Shown one piece after another: positions 47,243 to 58,643 of a DNA stretch of 64,000 nt. The stretch is from Camillea tinctor. Taxonomy: Eukaryota; Ascomycota; Sordariomycetes; Xylariales; Xylariaceae. Within the stretch, counting starts at the first letter, position 1. Each line of letters opens with the position of its first letter. Location: NCBI GenBank assembly GCA_022578605.1, contig MU394061.1, positions 770,046 through 834,045 of the forward strand, given 5' to 3'. The notes beneath the pieces were generated by a model. That model did not search any database and was not told the origin of the DNA. It worked only from the letters and a program-made list of their open reading frames with translations. A program made the position numbers and the translations under genes.

Positions 47243-47370
47243 TGTCAGGGGTTAGGAAGGAACAAAGAAGAGATACTTATATATAGGTAGCAGTGACATC
47301 CATAGTTGTAGTCAGTTCCTCGCACAACAACGTATTGATTACCTAAGCACTTGCTTGGTCCCTCGGGACA
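47243..47370 (+). mobile_element. short solo LTR (128 bp)
   Basis: Runs TGTCAGGGGTTAGGAAGG...CCCTCGGGACA and contains a TATATATAGG TATA-like box. Flanked by ATAAG and ATTAG (4 of 5), a probable 5 bp duplication. Opposite in orientation to the two preceding copies, so they are separate insertions and not the two ends of one element. Confidence 0.8.
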
Positions 47371-48932
47371 ATTAGCAAAAGGACCCTTCGACAATATAAA
47401 AACTTTCACCCAGTCTCTTGGGTATCAACAACTTTAAGATGTGGCATTTCACTAAGAGCATGGGTGCCAGAGGTGATAGACCCGAAGGTACACGGAACAA
47501 GAAAAGAATTTCTATCTAATGTATCTGCATTATATCTATTTATAGTTCTAGTTCCTCAAATAAAAATACCATAATCACCTAAGTTGTTGCTAAATACCTC
47601 GTGGCAATATAAATCAGAAATACGCAGGTATACAGATAATAAATAACGTTATAGTAACTTGGATAAGGGATTTTATTACGACACATAGCCATGTAGTTTC
47701 AAGTTAATACTTTATCTTAGAATAATATAAAGGAGCTGGCCTAATTGACTTTATATATTTCTCTGGACCATCTGACCGTATATCGTTTAACTCATTTCTA
47801 TAGTTCTCGAAACCCCTCTTGAATGGAGGCCTAATTGCTGAATATATTCATCTACTGGTCGAATCAATGTCGCACTACCATGTAATATCACCACCATTTC
47901 CCGATATAGCAGGTGGGCGTACTATGATATTTCATATTTAGTCAACATGCGTCAAACATAAAGACTCTATCAAATTATGAAATAAGGCTTACCATTGGTG
48001 ACTCAAGGAGCGGATTGAGTTGCCACTTTGAGAGAAGTCATAGGGATCCTTCAAATACTGGCGATTCAATAGAGATGAATTTTCGTAAATTGGCTACATT
48101 ATACGATGCGTGGTTTCTATTAGGTACATGCTATCGCTAGGATCTAGTGTTTCTATAGTTCTGGTTGTCAATGAGAAAAATGTATAGTCCTAAACAACTC
48201 ACGTAAGCTAATATAACATCGGAGTCAGTAGGACTAGTTGAACGGCAGTAGTCATATCATGGGTCTTTATTCCAGTTTACAAAGATAGAGACGGGTCAAT
48301 GATAGGTTGTTAATATACTACAATGATGTAAATTGAATCCTTCGGACTCATAGAGCCTCAGCTCACCGGGTTGGGTTGCCCTTGGGGAGAACCATGAACA
48401 GCAGTTTTATCTACCGATTGGAATTTAACAGAATCTAGGACATTGCCTTCATCGTAAATTATTTGAACCCGACTAAGTGAGTGGGTATAGTTAGTATGGT
48501 GAGGCCTCTAGTCCTAGGTTATTTTGATTGGGCAATTCTTACGAGCTACGACCCTGTCAGCAACGACTATTGGTTAGCCTTAAGACAGGGCTGATTCTTC
48601 ACGCCAGGAATATAATCACCGAAAGTTTAGCACTGACGAGTATCTTAAGATCATGACCAAGCACATGGCGTCACCTCGTAGCCCCGCGTAAATGTCCTAG
48701 TCTAGTTGTGATGTGACTAGTGAGGAGGTCTTGGCAGTGGTAGTTCTACTACCCCCGAAGCTTCGATAGACTGGAGAAAGTTACGATGAACTCATCTTCA
48801 CTTCTCACAACGCAGATCAACCCGGCTTCTAATACCAGGCTGCAATCGACCTTAACAAGATATCCTGTGGGGGCGAGGCATCACTAGAGAGACCGCACAA
48901 CGATATAAGTTGAATAGCAAAGACTCGACAAT

Positions 48933-49835
48933 ATGGCGTCTAAAGACAACTATTTAAAACAAGAATCCTCACGACCACCAAATCCCAATCGTTCCCGATA
49001 TACTCATTCTCTAAAGCAAGACCCGAAACACAGAAGACAAGACATATTCAAGATGAGCGGGTCTCAAGCCCAACCATGCAGTTTCGCCGACATTGCAATC
49101 TCATACCGTATCTATATCCTTGATGACCTTCTCGCAGAACCCCAAGTAAGTGTGCAGATTTCAGTTTTATAGACTGCGAATATATCTTTGGTTGAATCTA
49201 TTCTTTCATTACTGGTCTCTTATGTCAGGGAGGAAATCCTTAAGTTCTACGACAGTGGCTAATTCAGCTCGACACGATAGGAGATAGTCCACGATTGGTA
49301 CCGTAACGTGTTATACATCAGTCAACGACATCGTCAGGGCAACTCCTTTGCGCCGATTGAGATGTCCCACGAAATCTCTATTTTTGATCTCTCAGTTGGA
49401 GACACAGTCTCTTCTATCAATATCAGCCCCTACACCGGTCCCCACTGTGTAGAACTGGACAGTTCGTGCACATATCTCCAGGCCTGTGTTGATGGCGGCA
49501 ATGTTTGGATCAGTCCGGAATCTATGGCTGTGACCAACTTTGAATCTGTAGGGAAAGGAACTCGGGCCCAAAGGTCTAGTGAAGACTTCATTGCTGAAGT
49601 TGATCTACGATCCGGGAAGATGCGCCATAGAGTTAATGTGCCAGAGAGCGATAGGAATGCTACAGATGGGAGACATGTGGCATTTTCAGCTCCTGCTATT
49701 CGTTTTGCGAGCCGTTCATCTAGCAGTGGCCTGCCCGTGGTCGATGTCGCAAATGACCCAATCATTGATGTGCTCAAGTCGAAGTTCTCGGTCAGGACAA
49801 TTTATGTCACGTCACGGAATATTATGTTGGTATAA
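48933..49835 (+). CDS. unidentified ORF pair, possibly one two-exon gene
   Basis: A first frame from 48933 (polar, with FKMSGSQAQPCSFADIAISY) runs into a good donor (GTAAGT at 49146). A second frame, 49308-49835, codes 175 residues (SHEISIFDLSVGDTVSSINI, VELDSSCTYLQACVDGGNVW, SAPAIRFASRSSSSGLPVVD). I could not find an acceptor that joins them cleanly, because AG sites at 49164, 49171 and near 49231 lead to stops. No domain recognised. It may be a decayed gene; the surrounding region is repeat-rich. Confidence 0.35.
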
Positions 49836-51799
49836 TGTTTCGACACAAGATGGTCAATTAGCTAAGTGATCAGATTACAACCAAAAGTCGAAAACAAGCT
49901 AGATTACTAGTCACTGCTATGCTAGCATGGCAATCAGCGGGATATACCCCTATTCAATAGCAGCAATGTATATTCGATGTCTTTTTCATTTAGGGTTTAA
50001 GCTATAAACTACTCAATTAGTTAGATTCGATAAAAGGTACCTATCCGGTCATTTCCTTTGATGTTTCCGCGATTTGAGCTTCAACTCGCTCAACACATAT
50101 GCTAGGAACCAGTACTTTGTTGAACAGAAGAATGATCTATGCAATTACCCAAAAAGTCATCCAGCCAATTTTATTATCCACTATAAAAAGAACTAAATAG
50201 AGTAACTAGATATAATATGTAGTCACAAGACTAGAGACCGGTACTCACAGTAGCACATCTAAAATGACCAAATTACAAGGCTAGCTAGCAAGAGTCTTGT
50301 ACATTCTCCACCAAACGTATCCCTAAACTTACATTCATAGACTTACATCGATGAAACCTCATTCATATGTAAATACTATTTATAACCACTATGTAGCCGC
50401 AATGCAGTAAGCATGTGGTGAATTATCTATAATCCACATTACTCTTTTGAGAAGATTGTTCGGTGAAGTGCATGAATCCAATTGAATGGCATCTATAACC
50501 TACTTGTGTGATCAGTCTGATTTCTGATAGTTAGATACAGTCATCTTATCAGATATCAATGAACTAACCTGCGATTTACGGCTTATGCCACCTTCCAGTG
50601 CTTCCATTTCGGTGAACTCAAGGCTTGGCACACCTACCTCAAGCTCAGGGCTGACGGTAGGCCGTAGATGTATTATCCAATCACGACTCAAATAGAAAGG
50701 GTTGTCAAAGATCCTTGCAATAATACATGATTTATTTCTAAGTAATCAACTCGACAGCCAATAGGGAAATATAGAAGAGTCTCAGCATTTATAGCCCCTA
50801 TACCTATAATAGAGAAACTAGAACTTGCCTTGAAACTACAACAAACTTTATTTATCATGACATTTGGGTATGTAATGAGTTTTAGCACGTAAGCTTCGAG
50901 AACATAGCTGATGACTAAAACCACAGTTCAGAAGAATCTTTGTTTATTATTCGGTCAGCACCGTTGGCAAGTTATAATTTTTAGTCTTATTTAAAATATT
51001 ATATACTACAAAATGTTTTTCTAATTAAGCACATAATGGAGAACCATAATAGGATAGAAACTTTTTCTTTGTTCCCACCTAACCCCTGGCAGTAAGGCTA
51101 CCTGTAATGCATTCATATTAGACACCGTTCCCAATAAACTAGGGAAGTTGGATGTATATTATATATGGGATAGATGCGTAGATAGTAATGTTGTTCTAAG
51201 ACGATTCTGCCTGTTTTAGTCAAGTGTATGCAGTTCGTAGATTATGGATGGCTCAATCCCTTAACTTTTGCATGGAGCTTCCGAGTGTCCCGTGTTAGAG
51301 GGCAGGATATTCTACCATGGGCATAGACAGGGGAAATTCTAACCAAAACTAGCAATATAATACCTGAATAATGAGTGCTTCTGTTCGTTGGATCCATATT
51401 TACCTATATACAAGATTGTCGTGGGCAAAGGTGAACGCTAGTTGCCCTCTGGTGATTATCTCAGACATGGCACCCTACAACAAAGACGATGTGGATACTA
51501 GATATCGTTGGTATATTGAATAGATTAAAGACTATAAAGGACACCTACCTAGTTACAAATTAAATAGCTTCAAACTATACGCACCACAGTATTGACGTCG
51601 TTACTGGTCTTAATTTAATACCGTTGCTCTCAGGCAGAGCTGCAACCTAGTAGCCAAATATTTCGCGTGGTTCTTGGGGTGAACGGCCTTCTAAAGTCAT
51701 TCGATAGATGCTGGTTTCCATTTTGGATACAGCTTATGCATTCAATTTCGAAATTAGACAAATACATGCTCGATTATCCTCATTAATAAGACGGACTAT
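49836..51799. other. 2 kb intergenic region
   Basis: A possible exon remnant on the minus strand at about 50567-50665 (SPELEVGVPSLEFTEMEALE) and a partial solo-LTR end at 51055-51091. Nothing else supportable. Confidence 0.35.
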
Positions 51800-52937
51800 T
51801 TATTCAACCTCATAAATTTCCTCCAACATAGATTCCAAATATTCCTTCTGCTCCATAAGAAATAGTCGGATGTTAGTTAAATCATATGGACGGTGCGTCA
51901 CTGCCCGGCGACGCTCCTCCTTCAACTTAGCACGAAAACGTTCATCTAGGACATACAATCTGTACTCTGTGTATTGGGGGTAGAGCTCATCAAGGTTGCT
52001 TATACCCCGGACGCCGGTAAGTATGGTCTCATCTCGAACAAATGGGGACTTGGGCCGCAGAGCAGTCACCATGGAGATACGCTCACGACCTCCAAATGCC
52101 TTCAAGGCCTGGTGATAGATATATCTTCCCTGCATAACAACAGCCGTTCCCTGAAAGAGCTATTAGTAAACATATATGATCCAGGGTCTATAAAAGTTAC
52201 CATTGCGGGACCCCGAACTTTTTTCTCCTCCCCATTAGGCAGCCTGATCGCAGTCTCGCCACCGACCATATCTGTGCAGTCGGAGACCATTGTCACGCAG
52301 ACAAAAGGGAAGCTATCATAGTGCCATGCGAATTCGGTCTTGTCATTATCAGTGAGTACCTTAGCATTCGGGTCATTGATAGAAATATTGATGTTGGCGA
52401 CTTCGTTGTCGAAGGCTGGAACCAACTCAACTCCAGCAACCTCGGATATTTTGCCGAGGACTTCAGGCGAGTACCAGGCTTCATAAGTAAACGGGGCTCG
52501 TCTATAACTCGAAATTAGCACACAACTGCTGTCAGCAAATCTAATTTTAGCTAAACGTACTCGTAGCCCATTGCCCGTACCATATTGGGACTGAAGTCGG
52601 AGCTGTACCGGTAATTCTCCAGTACTAGGTCACTAAAAACCTCCCGCCTCATCTGCAGCATTGCCTCCTTGCTAAATAAAGGGAACGGGTCGCTGACGGC
52701 ATTCGGAGAGATCCCATGGCCGTCAAGCCCAATCTCTTTCATCGTATAGATCTTGGCGGGAGGTTGGTAGGCAAGATGTTCTTCTGGGTTCCATGCAACA
52801 GGTTGCGTCATACGAGCCTCGTCAATGAGAAAATCAGGGATTGGAGTGGTCGGCCGAGTAGCCTTCTCAACTTTAGGCCCAATGACATGAGGTGCCTTTG
52901 GGGACTGGACTGCCGGTACAATTGTCAGGCCGGGCAT
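51800..52937 (-). CDS. Fe(II)/2-oxoglutarate-dependent dioxygenase-like protein
   Basis: A probable non-haem iron oxygenase. Exons 52937-52561, 52501-52201 and 52150-51800, with introns of 59 and 50 bp, give 342 codons plus stop. The iron site is visible as H-x-D in FAWHYDSFPF (His186, Asp188) and a distal His in RYIYHQALKAF (about 239), with a downstream Arg. The spacing of about 50 residues fits the double-stranded beta-helix fold. ETAIRLPNGEE between them is typical of prolyl-hydroxylase-like and phytanoyl-type members. The N-terminal 60 residues are Pro-rich with no targeting signal, so it is probably cytosolic. Substrate unknown; no secondary-metabolism backbone gene lies beside it. It is an intact gene amid repeats and pseudogenes. 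Confidence 0.82.
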
Positions 52938-53820
52938 TTTGCTGTAGTATAAAGAGAACAGATTTATTTCTGTATTTATTGATTGCGAGTTGTCAATTTT
53001 TGTCTGTAATGGCGAGATAATAGTCCGCTGGAGAAATAATATATAGGTAATTGTGATTTATACTTATATCTTCATGGCTTGTGTCATGATAGGATAGTGC
53101 AAATGGAGACGGATCTCATATCTCTCCCAACTCGTAAGATAATGAAATCTCACAGGAGAATACATGCCGATGCATATCGTATTCATTGTAATTCCGCTAC
53201 GATTTCCTTCTATCACTCATGCTCCGATACTATTAGTCCTCTTCGGTTGTATGTCCGAAAAGCCTTATCTGCACAGAGCTACGTAGTTGTTAAAATCCCG
53301 ATTATCGCCTAATACTATGGATGCATCGGGTCGGCTGTTAGGTCTCGGTTTTAATTCCCGATCCCTGTAATTCCAAAGCTGATTATAACATTTTCATCTT
53401 GTGAAGTCTTCCCCTTCTCCAAAGTATTTGAAACGACGAGCCGTGATGTTGGGCTGTATACACTAGGTTAACCTAATCCTAATGAATGTATATATCTGAA
53501 GATCACTTTACTATTCATAATGCCTCGGTCACTCTTTTGGGAAGTTAGAAGGGAGCTACCCTGTACTGAAGCCTGTCATAATCGTTTCCCCTCGTCCTAG
53601 TCAGATCTATGAGCTCTGCTTGAGTTAGCTACGAAGATCCATTCTTCATAACCTATGTCAGCTTCTTTATAATAGTAAAGTATATAAGAGGATGTGATAA
53701 TCTACATAAAGCATCAAGTAAATTTCTGCAGCTTTTCCCTTGCCTATTCCAAGTCTAAATTTGTACCCTTTTGCTCTTTCTACTGAAACATGTTATGAAT
53801 TTTGACTCACAAAACACAGC
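52938..53820. other. intergenic region
   Basis: About 880 bp between the dioxygenase promoter and the truncated permease. No feature recognised; the missing 5' half of the permease is not found here. Confidence 0.45.
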
Positions 53821-54550
53821 TTGAAGAGTAAAAAGGTTACCCGTTGTGAAAATCACTGGCCCCCAATATTAAAGCACATCGTCACGGCACTTCTTGCCAC
53901 TACTGTCTTCTCGGCTGGCAACACATATGTTTACTGCGCATCAAGAAGCCTGTATGGCCTAGCCCTCGAGAAGTGTGCACCGAGGATTCTCAGCAAGTGT
54001 ACAAAAAAGGGTGTTCCGATCTACTGCTTTGCAGTGGTCATGCTGTTTCCGTTCTTATCATTTCTACAACTCTCAAGCAGTACGGCAACTGTGCTGGGCT
54101 GGCTCATCAATATCGCCACCGGTGCGATATTGATTGATTACATCGTTATATTCATAACGTATATTTGCTTTCACCGAGCTTGTACGGCGCAGGGTTTTAA
54201 TCGTTCCATTTTGCCCTACTATGGCCGTTTTCAGCCTTGGTGTGGCTACATCGCCCTGGCCTGGGAGGTGATGATCATTATATGTTACGGATACGAGAGC
54301 TTGAGCCCTTTCGATGCGAGTGCTTTTGTCACTGCTTACACAATGCTCATCCTGGCGATTTTTTTTTCTTGCCGGATACAAGGTAGTCAAGCGTACCAAG
54401 TGGCTCAAACCAGAAGAGGTGGATCTCACCCGGGAGGCAGAAACCATCACAGCATATGAGAATGCGCTCGAAAATGCTCCTGTTAGCTTCTTCAGGGATT
54501 GCTATAACTTCTCTCTAGGTAAAGTGAAGATCACCAAGATTGGAGATTAA
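53821..54550 (+). pseudogene. amino-acid permease, 5'-truncated and frameshifted
   Basis: The C-terminal half of an amino-acid/polyamine/organocation permease of the yeast general amino-acid permease type. It begins near TALLATTVFSAGNTYVYCAS and runs through SRSLYGLALEKCAPRIL, KKGVPIYCFAVV and GWLINIATGAILIDY to the last membrane helix. A run of nine T at 54359-54367 shifts the frame; eight would keep it. The remaining tail (YKVVKRTKWLKPEEVDL) sits in the next frame to 54550. The first 300 or so residues, with TM1-6, are absent upstream. Non-functional as it stands. Confidence 0.82.
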
Positions 54551-55658
54551 GATACCGAACTCGCTGCATATGCACGATATCTAGAGAAGTTCGTAAGTTT
54601 ACACACGAAAGACTTAAATTTGCCGACCATGACTTTTTAGACTACACCCTTCTGAGATTCATAATGTCTCATATTCATTGCAGCTCAGAATTGAAAATCA
54701 CTGTACATCAAATGCCAAGAATGTCGCCTCTGGCTCCCTTAATAGCCAACCACCTACAAACTACGTCTAGAGGGATGTCCCTGTAGCTCTTGCACTCCCA
54801 CAAGGTTCCATTTCAAAGGTGAATATAAATTAATGCTACACGGGCCAGAGCCTGGATCTATGCCGTAAAGGCATAATCGACTTTGAAAAAAATACCCCTG
54901 ATGGGCCGTCGTCACCATCAACTAGGTCAGATATACCACCACGGATTGCCATTGCTATGTTTACTTGCACTAGGACACGAAAATCGCTGTGGAACTGCAT
55001 TGTACGCTGTGCACGTTGGATCTATAGGGCCACGCATCGTGTGTACACTATATTAACCCAACTAGGAGATCATGACTAGGAAACTTCCCCACGTATCCCC
55101 CCGCATGACCCGACCACGCACGATTGATTACTACTAGGCACAAGGTGAAGTTCAGCTGCTTAGGTTAACAAGGCTCGGGTCTAGGTCCCGAGCCATTGCC
55201 GATCCTATGGAAGTTAAGGTACCTATAAAGTTTACAAAATAAATCCAAGTATTATCAAGGGCTGTTCGAGGAGACACTTTCTCGGATATACTCATGCAAA
55301 AGATTATTTTGTTGTATGTGCTATGCGTAGTCCTGCTAGGCCTATTGATTTGTCCCTTATACAAAGCTAATAACCGGCTCGGGACATATTAAACCTACCA
55401 AGTATAGACCTAGAGAGCAGGTTAAGACCTGTGAGGGTAAATAAACAAATAAGACATAGCGGGGTATTGGTTAGCAGAGATTGTAGATATATACCCGGGG
55501 AAAACTTTAATATTCACGACCTAAGGTAAATGTTGACTACATAGCATCTTATTGTGGTCAGTGTTTGGAAATAAACTGTAGGTAGGATTTAGGTATTCGA
55601 CTAGTAGGTAGGTACACGATCTTGCATTTCTCAAAACTATATTGCTTTCTTACAACCA
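54551..55658. other. intergenic region
   Basis: 1.1 kb between two broken genes. No ORF or repeat is supportable. Confidence 0.4.
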
Positions 55659-56111
55659 TTACACCAATGTCAACATGTTCTCGGGCAGACTCTCTGGGTC
55701 ACCTATCTCTTGTACAATGGACAGAAACTCTTCCGATGAGATACCAATATCTTCAAGAAAGTCCATATTACTCGTTTCATGGGGACGCGAGCAGTGTGAG
55801 TGATACTCTGAATCTGTGATCATTGCTAGGGTACTCGGCTCGTTATCCGATGATAGTAACCTATCATGTCCCTCGTTTGCTTCAACCTCTGACCCTTCTG
55901 TGGGGAATGGGTTTAGTGTTTGGTGGCCTTGCTGCTGGACCCGGGCGATGAGCTCCTGGAATAGTTTTTCTAAGTGACGCAATTCCGATATCCTAGCTCT
56001 AGCTACTCTATTCCCTCGGGTAATCAAGTTTCTTAGGACTTGGTGTGCTAACTGGCGGCATCCTTGATAGTCAACTTCACCTGGGAAAAGAGCATTGACC
56101 ATAGTGACGTG

Positions 56112-56290
56112 CTGTAATAAAGAGAGTCAGTAACTGTCATGCTAGGTAACCTCTTGCTCTTGAGACCTTGTCTCGGGAATTTAACCTCCCACAAGCGCAT
56201 ACGCTTGGCTATAGTTGGAAAATTTGACATTCGGGCCGAGCCGAGACAGGCCAAAAGGGGGGCGGATAGATGACTCCCAAAATTACTCAC
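56112..56290 (-). mobile_element. introner-like element (copy C) in the transcription-factor gene
   Basis: A 179 bp intron and the longest copy. Donor GTGAGTAATTTTGGGAGTCA, then CCCCCCTTTTGGCCTGTC, TATAGCCAAGCGTATGCG, GGGAGG/TTCCC pairing, GAGACAAGGTCTC (a perfect 5 bp hairpin), branch TTACTGAC, acceptor TTATTACAG. Its donor is 2 nt from the acceptor of the neighbouring intron (56293-56443). Confidence 0.87.
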
Positions 56291-56292
56291 GA
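56291..56292 (-). other. inferred 2-nt micro-exon (TC)
   Basis: The upstream exon ends GCC GCT C and the downstream exon begins CAC GTC ACT. Only by including the TC between the two introns does the frame continue as FGAALHVTMVNALFPG, the conserved pattern. Skipping it shifts the frame. Confidence 0.6.
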
Positions 56293-58585
56293 CTATAAGT
56301 AGCAATATAGATTAGTCATTAGCCTCCCGAGCAAAAACTAAGCAGGCGTTTATTCCTGTGAGCTAAAATGTCTTCTCCCATATTTCTTTCAAATGGTATA
56401 AAGATAGGGCAAGAAAAAAAAGGGGTATTCCCAGATTACTTACGAGCGGCTCCGAAAGCGAACTCAATATCGTATGGTAAAAATGCTTCTGAAGCACTAT
56501 TTAGCACTGCGATTGTCATGAGGGGGTGGTAGAATTCGGATACCACCTAGAAGACTATATTCACTAGTCAAGATTTGAAGTGTCTTGGCAGCTGACTTGA
56601 TGCCGGTCGAGATGACTGATCCTGTCTGAGCCAAGAAACTCTTCCAGTTTTCATCACCTGGGTATCCTAACATATCTAGCCTTTCCTTCAAAACTGATAG
56701 TAGAAGGGGGCGTGTTGCGACTATTACACACTAGAGTGAATAAAAAGGTAAGGTTTTTGACCATGGTCCAGAATACAAAGGTAAAGAAGTCTAGTGCTGG
56801 ACTCACTTGGTGATACAGTAATGTCAAATAACATATGCCTCGTGGCAGACTTCCTATGCAGTTCTGAAGTTTAAGACGCATAATCTTCTCTATCTCCTGG
56901 GCATGGTGGGCTAAAGTATGTAATATGGACCGCGTCTGCTCGAGAAATGTTTCCAATGGGGTTACATTTGGCTTATAAATGGCTGTTTCTAGATTTTAGA
57001 CGAAGCACTTATCTGAGACAACAAAGTTGGACTTACTGGTCAAGATAATCGACAACAGATGTGAGAGGTTCACTTGGAGACTACGAGAGCTATCGCCTCC
57101 CGAACCCACATTTGGTGGATTGACCGGTGTTGTGATGTCACTGTCCTGCACCGACATAGGCAGTCCGAGGGCCGATGAAAAATGTCTGTCCATGATATAT
57201 AGTGTCCACCACAGGTCACGACAATGGGTGGTTGTTTCCGTCCCGAGTTCTTTCTCTGGAAGTTGTGTGTGTAAACCCTCCAGTTGGACAATGCGTATGG
57301 GTTGGCCAAGCTTGTGGGGAGAATCAGTAGTGATAAATTTGGCCGGTATATGGGTTCTTACATAGATATGTGCCGATTCTCTCTCGTATATTGAAAACAA
57401 GTACAGCCCAATGAAAGCTAAGACCTCGATTGCTAGCAAACTGTCTTTCCAGAGGGAGGTGGTATCAGGAACTAGAGCCATCGCCTGCTTGAAAATTTTT
57501 GCACCAGGAGGTTCCTGGGTATCTGTTGGAGGTGCCTGGAAGGCTGTCCCAAACGCAAGGATCAGGAGGAATTTGACAAACCAGAGGCGGCATTCATCTA
57601 TCCTTGGGGATGCATTAGTATAAAAGTTTCTTATCTGATCCTCGAATTCAGCTTCGTCAAACAAGCGATAGGTCTGCCCAAGATGAAACTTGACAGTATT
57701 AAAGAGATATATAGCGTGGTTAAACGAAGGTAGAGTGCTAAGATCGGGAAACTCAGCGGATGACGAAGTCTCCCAGGTCAAGGTGTATACGTCTGGGTCT
57801 ATTAATCCGGGGTGGGTTGAAGGGTTTTCAGGATGTAGCTTCTCGTCTAACATGAGCATTAGACGGACCGTAAAAGACCACGTCGACCATGGAGCTAGCC
57901 ATACTACCACCGAAAGCTTAGCAATAAGTTCACCAATTAGCAGGAAGCTGACTCACCCCAGGCGCGTTTGTTCTTACTAGTATTCTTAATGGTCTTGGAA
58001 GGCATTGTGAACAAGTTAGTCCAGACACCCATAGGTCGGTCAGAATGTTGGTACGTGGGCGTAGGGCTAAGGCTCTGGCCTGCTTCAGGTCGCTGAAGAG
58101 CCTCGACTGTTGGTGCAGGTGAAACTTGTTTGTTTGTTTGTTTTATTGTTTAACGTCTAGGCTAAAGTGGCGTGTGCCTCTTTTTAGCAACCTTTTTAAG
58201 GGTATAAAACGTGGCGAGCTATAGGTATATTTATTTGTGCAAGTATATTTATATTTATTAAAGCTAATTTTTTGCTTTAAAAGCTTATTATTTTTTAATT
58301 AATAGTTGCTATAAACTAGTTTTATTAACTTGTTATTATATAATTTTATTTTAATATATTGTTTTTAAAAAATATATTAAAGAGTTTTTTTTATTTTTAA
58401 GTAGTATTTTATGCTTTAATAAGCTATTATTTAGTAAATAATAAATAATTTTAAAACTTTTTTTATAATTTTATGTTTTTTATTTATTTAAAAATTAATT
58501 ATTATAAAATAAAAGTATTATTTTTTATTATTATTTTATAGCTTTATAAAAGTTATTATTTTTAACTTTTTATTATTTTTTTTAT

Positions 58586-58588
58586 TTT

Positions 58589-58643
<55 letters not shown>

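Larger units (their letters stand above)
44224..48932. other. 4.7 kb gene-free region with short LTR and MITE-like repeats
   Basis: No supportable gene. Contents: TACCTAGGTA palindromes at 45523-45532 and 45853-45862, a 75 bp palindromic element at 46383-46457, and three related solo LTRs at 46746-46870, 47096-47220 and 47243-47370. Only short, non-conserved ORFs are seen, such as 45281-45529. Confidence 0.5.
55659..58135 (-). pseudogene. fungal-specific transcription factor, 5'-truncated (Zn2Cys6 end missing)
   Basis: The middle-homology (Fungal_trans) region of a zinc-cluster regulator. Pieces: 58135-57957, 57903-57037, 56982-56807, 56730-56547, 56488-56444, 56291-56292 (2 nt) and 56111-55659. 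All join in frame. Landmarks: RPMGVWTNLFTMPSK, WLAPWSTWSFTVRLML, CRDLWWTLYIMDRHFSSALG, SVQDSDITTPVNPPNVGS, SRSLQVNLSHLLSIILT, LPRGICYLTLLYHQCVIVAT and RPLLLSVLKERLDMLG. The frame is open right up to 58135, where coding GC content drops abruptly to AT-rich repeat DNA. There is no Met, Zn2Cys6 cluster or promoter upstream. In-frame Met codons at 58039 or 58006 could start a protein without a DNA-binding domain. Apart from the 5' loss, no stop or shift is seen, so the truncation is probably recent. Confidence 0.8.

Noticed and set aside
46746..47370. One complete LTR retrotransposon with two LTRs
   Set aside because: The outer copies are in opposite orientation and the interior has no coding or primer-binding sequence; separate solo LTRs fit better.
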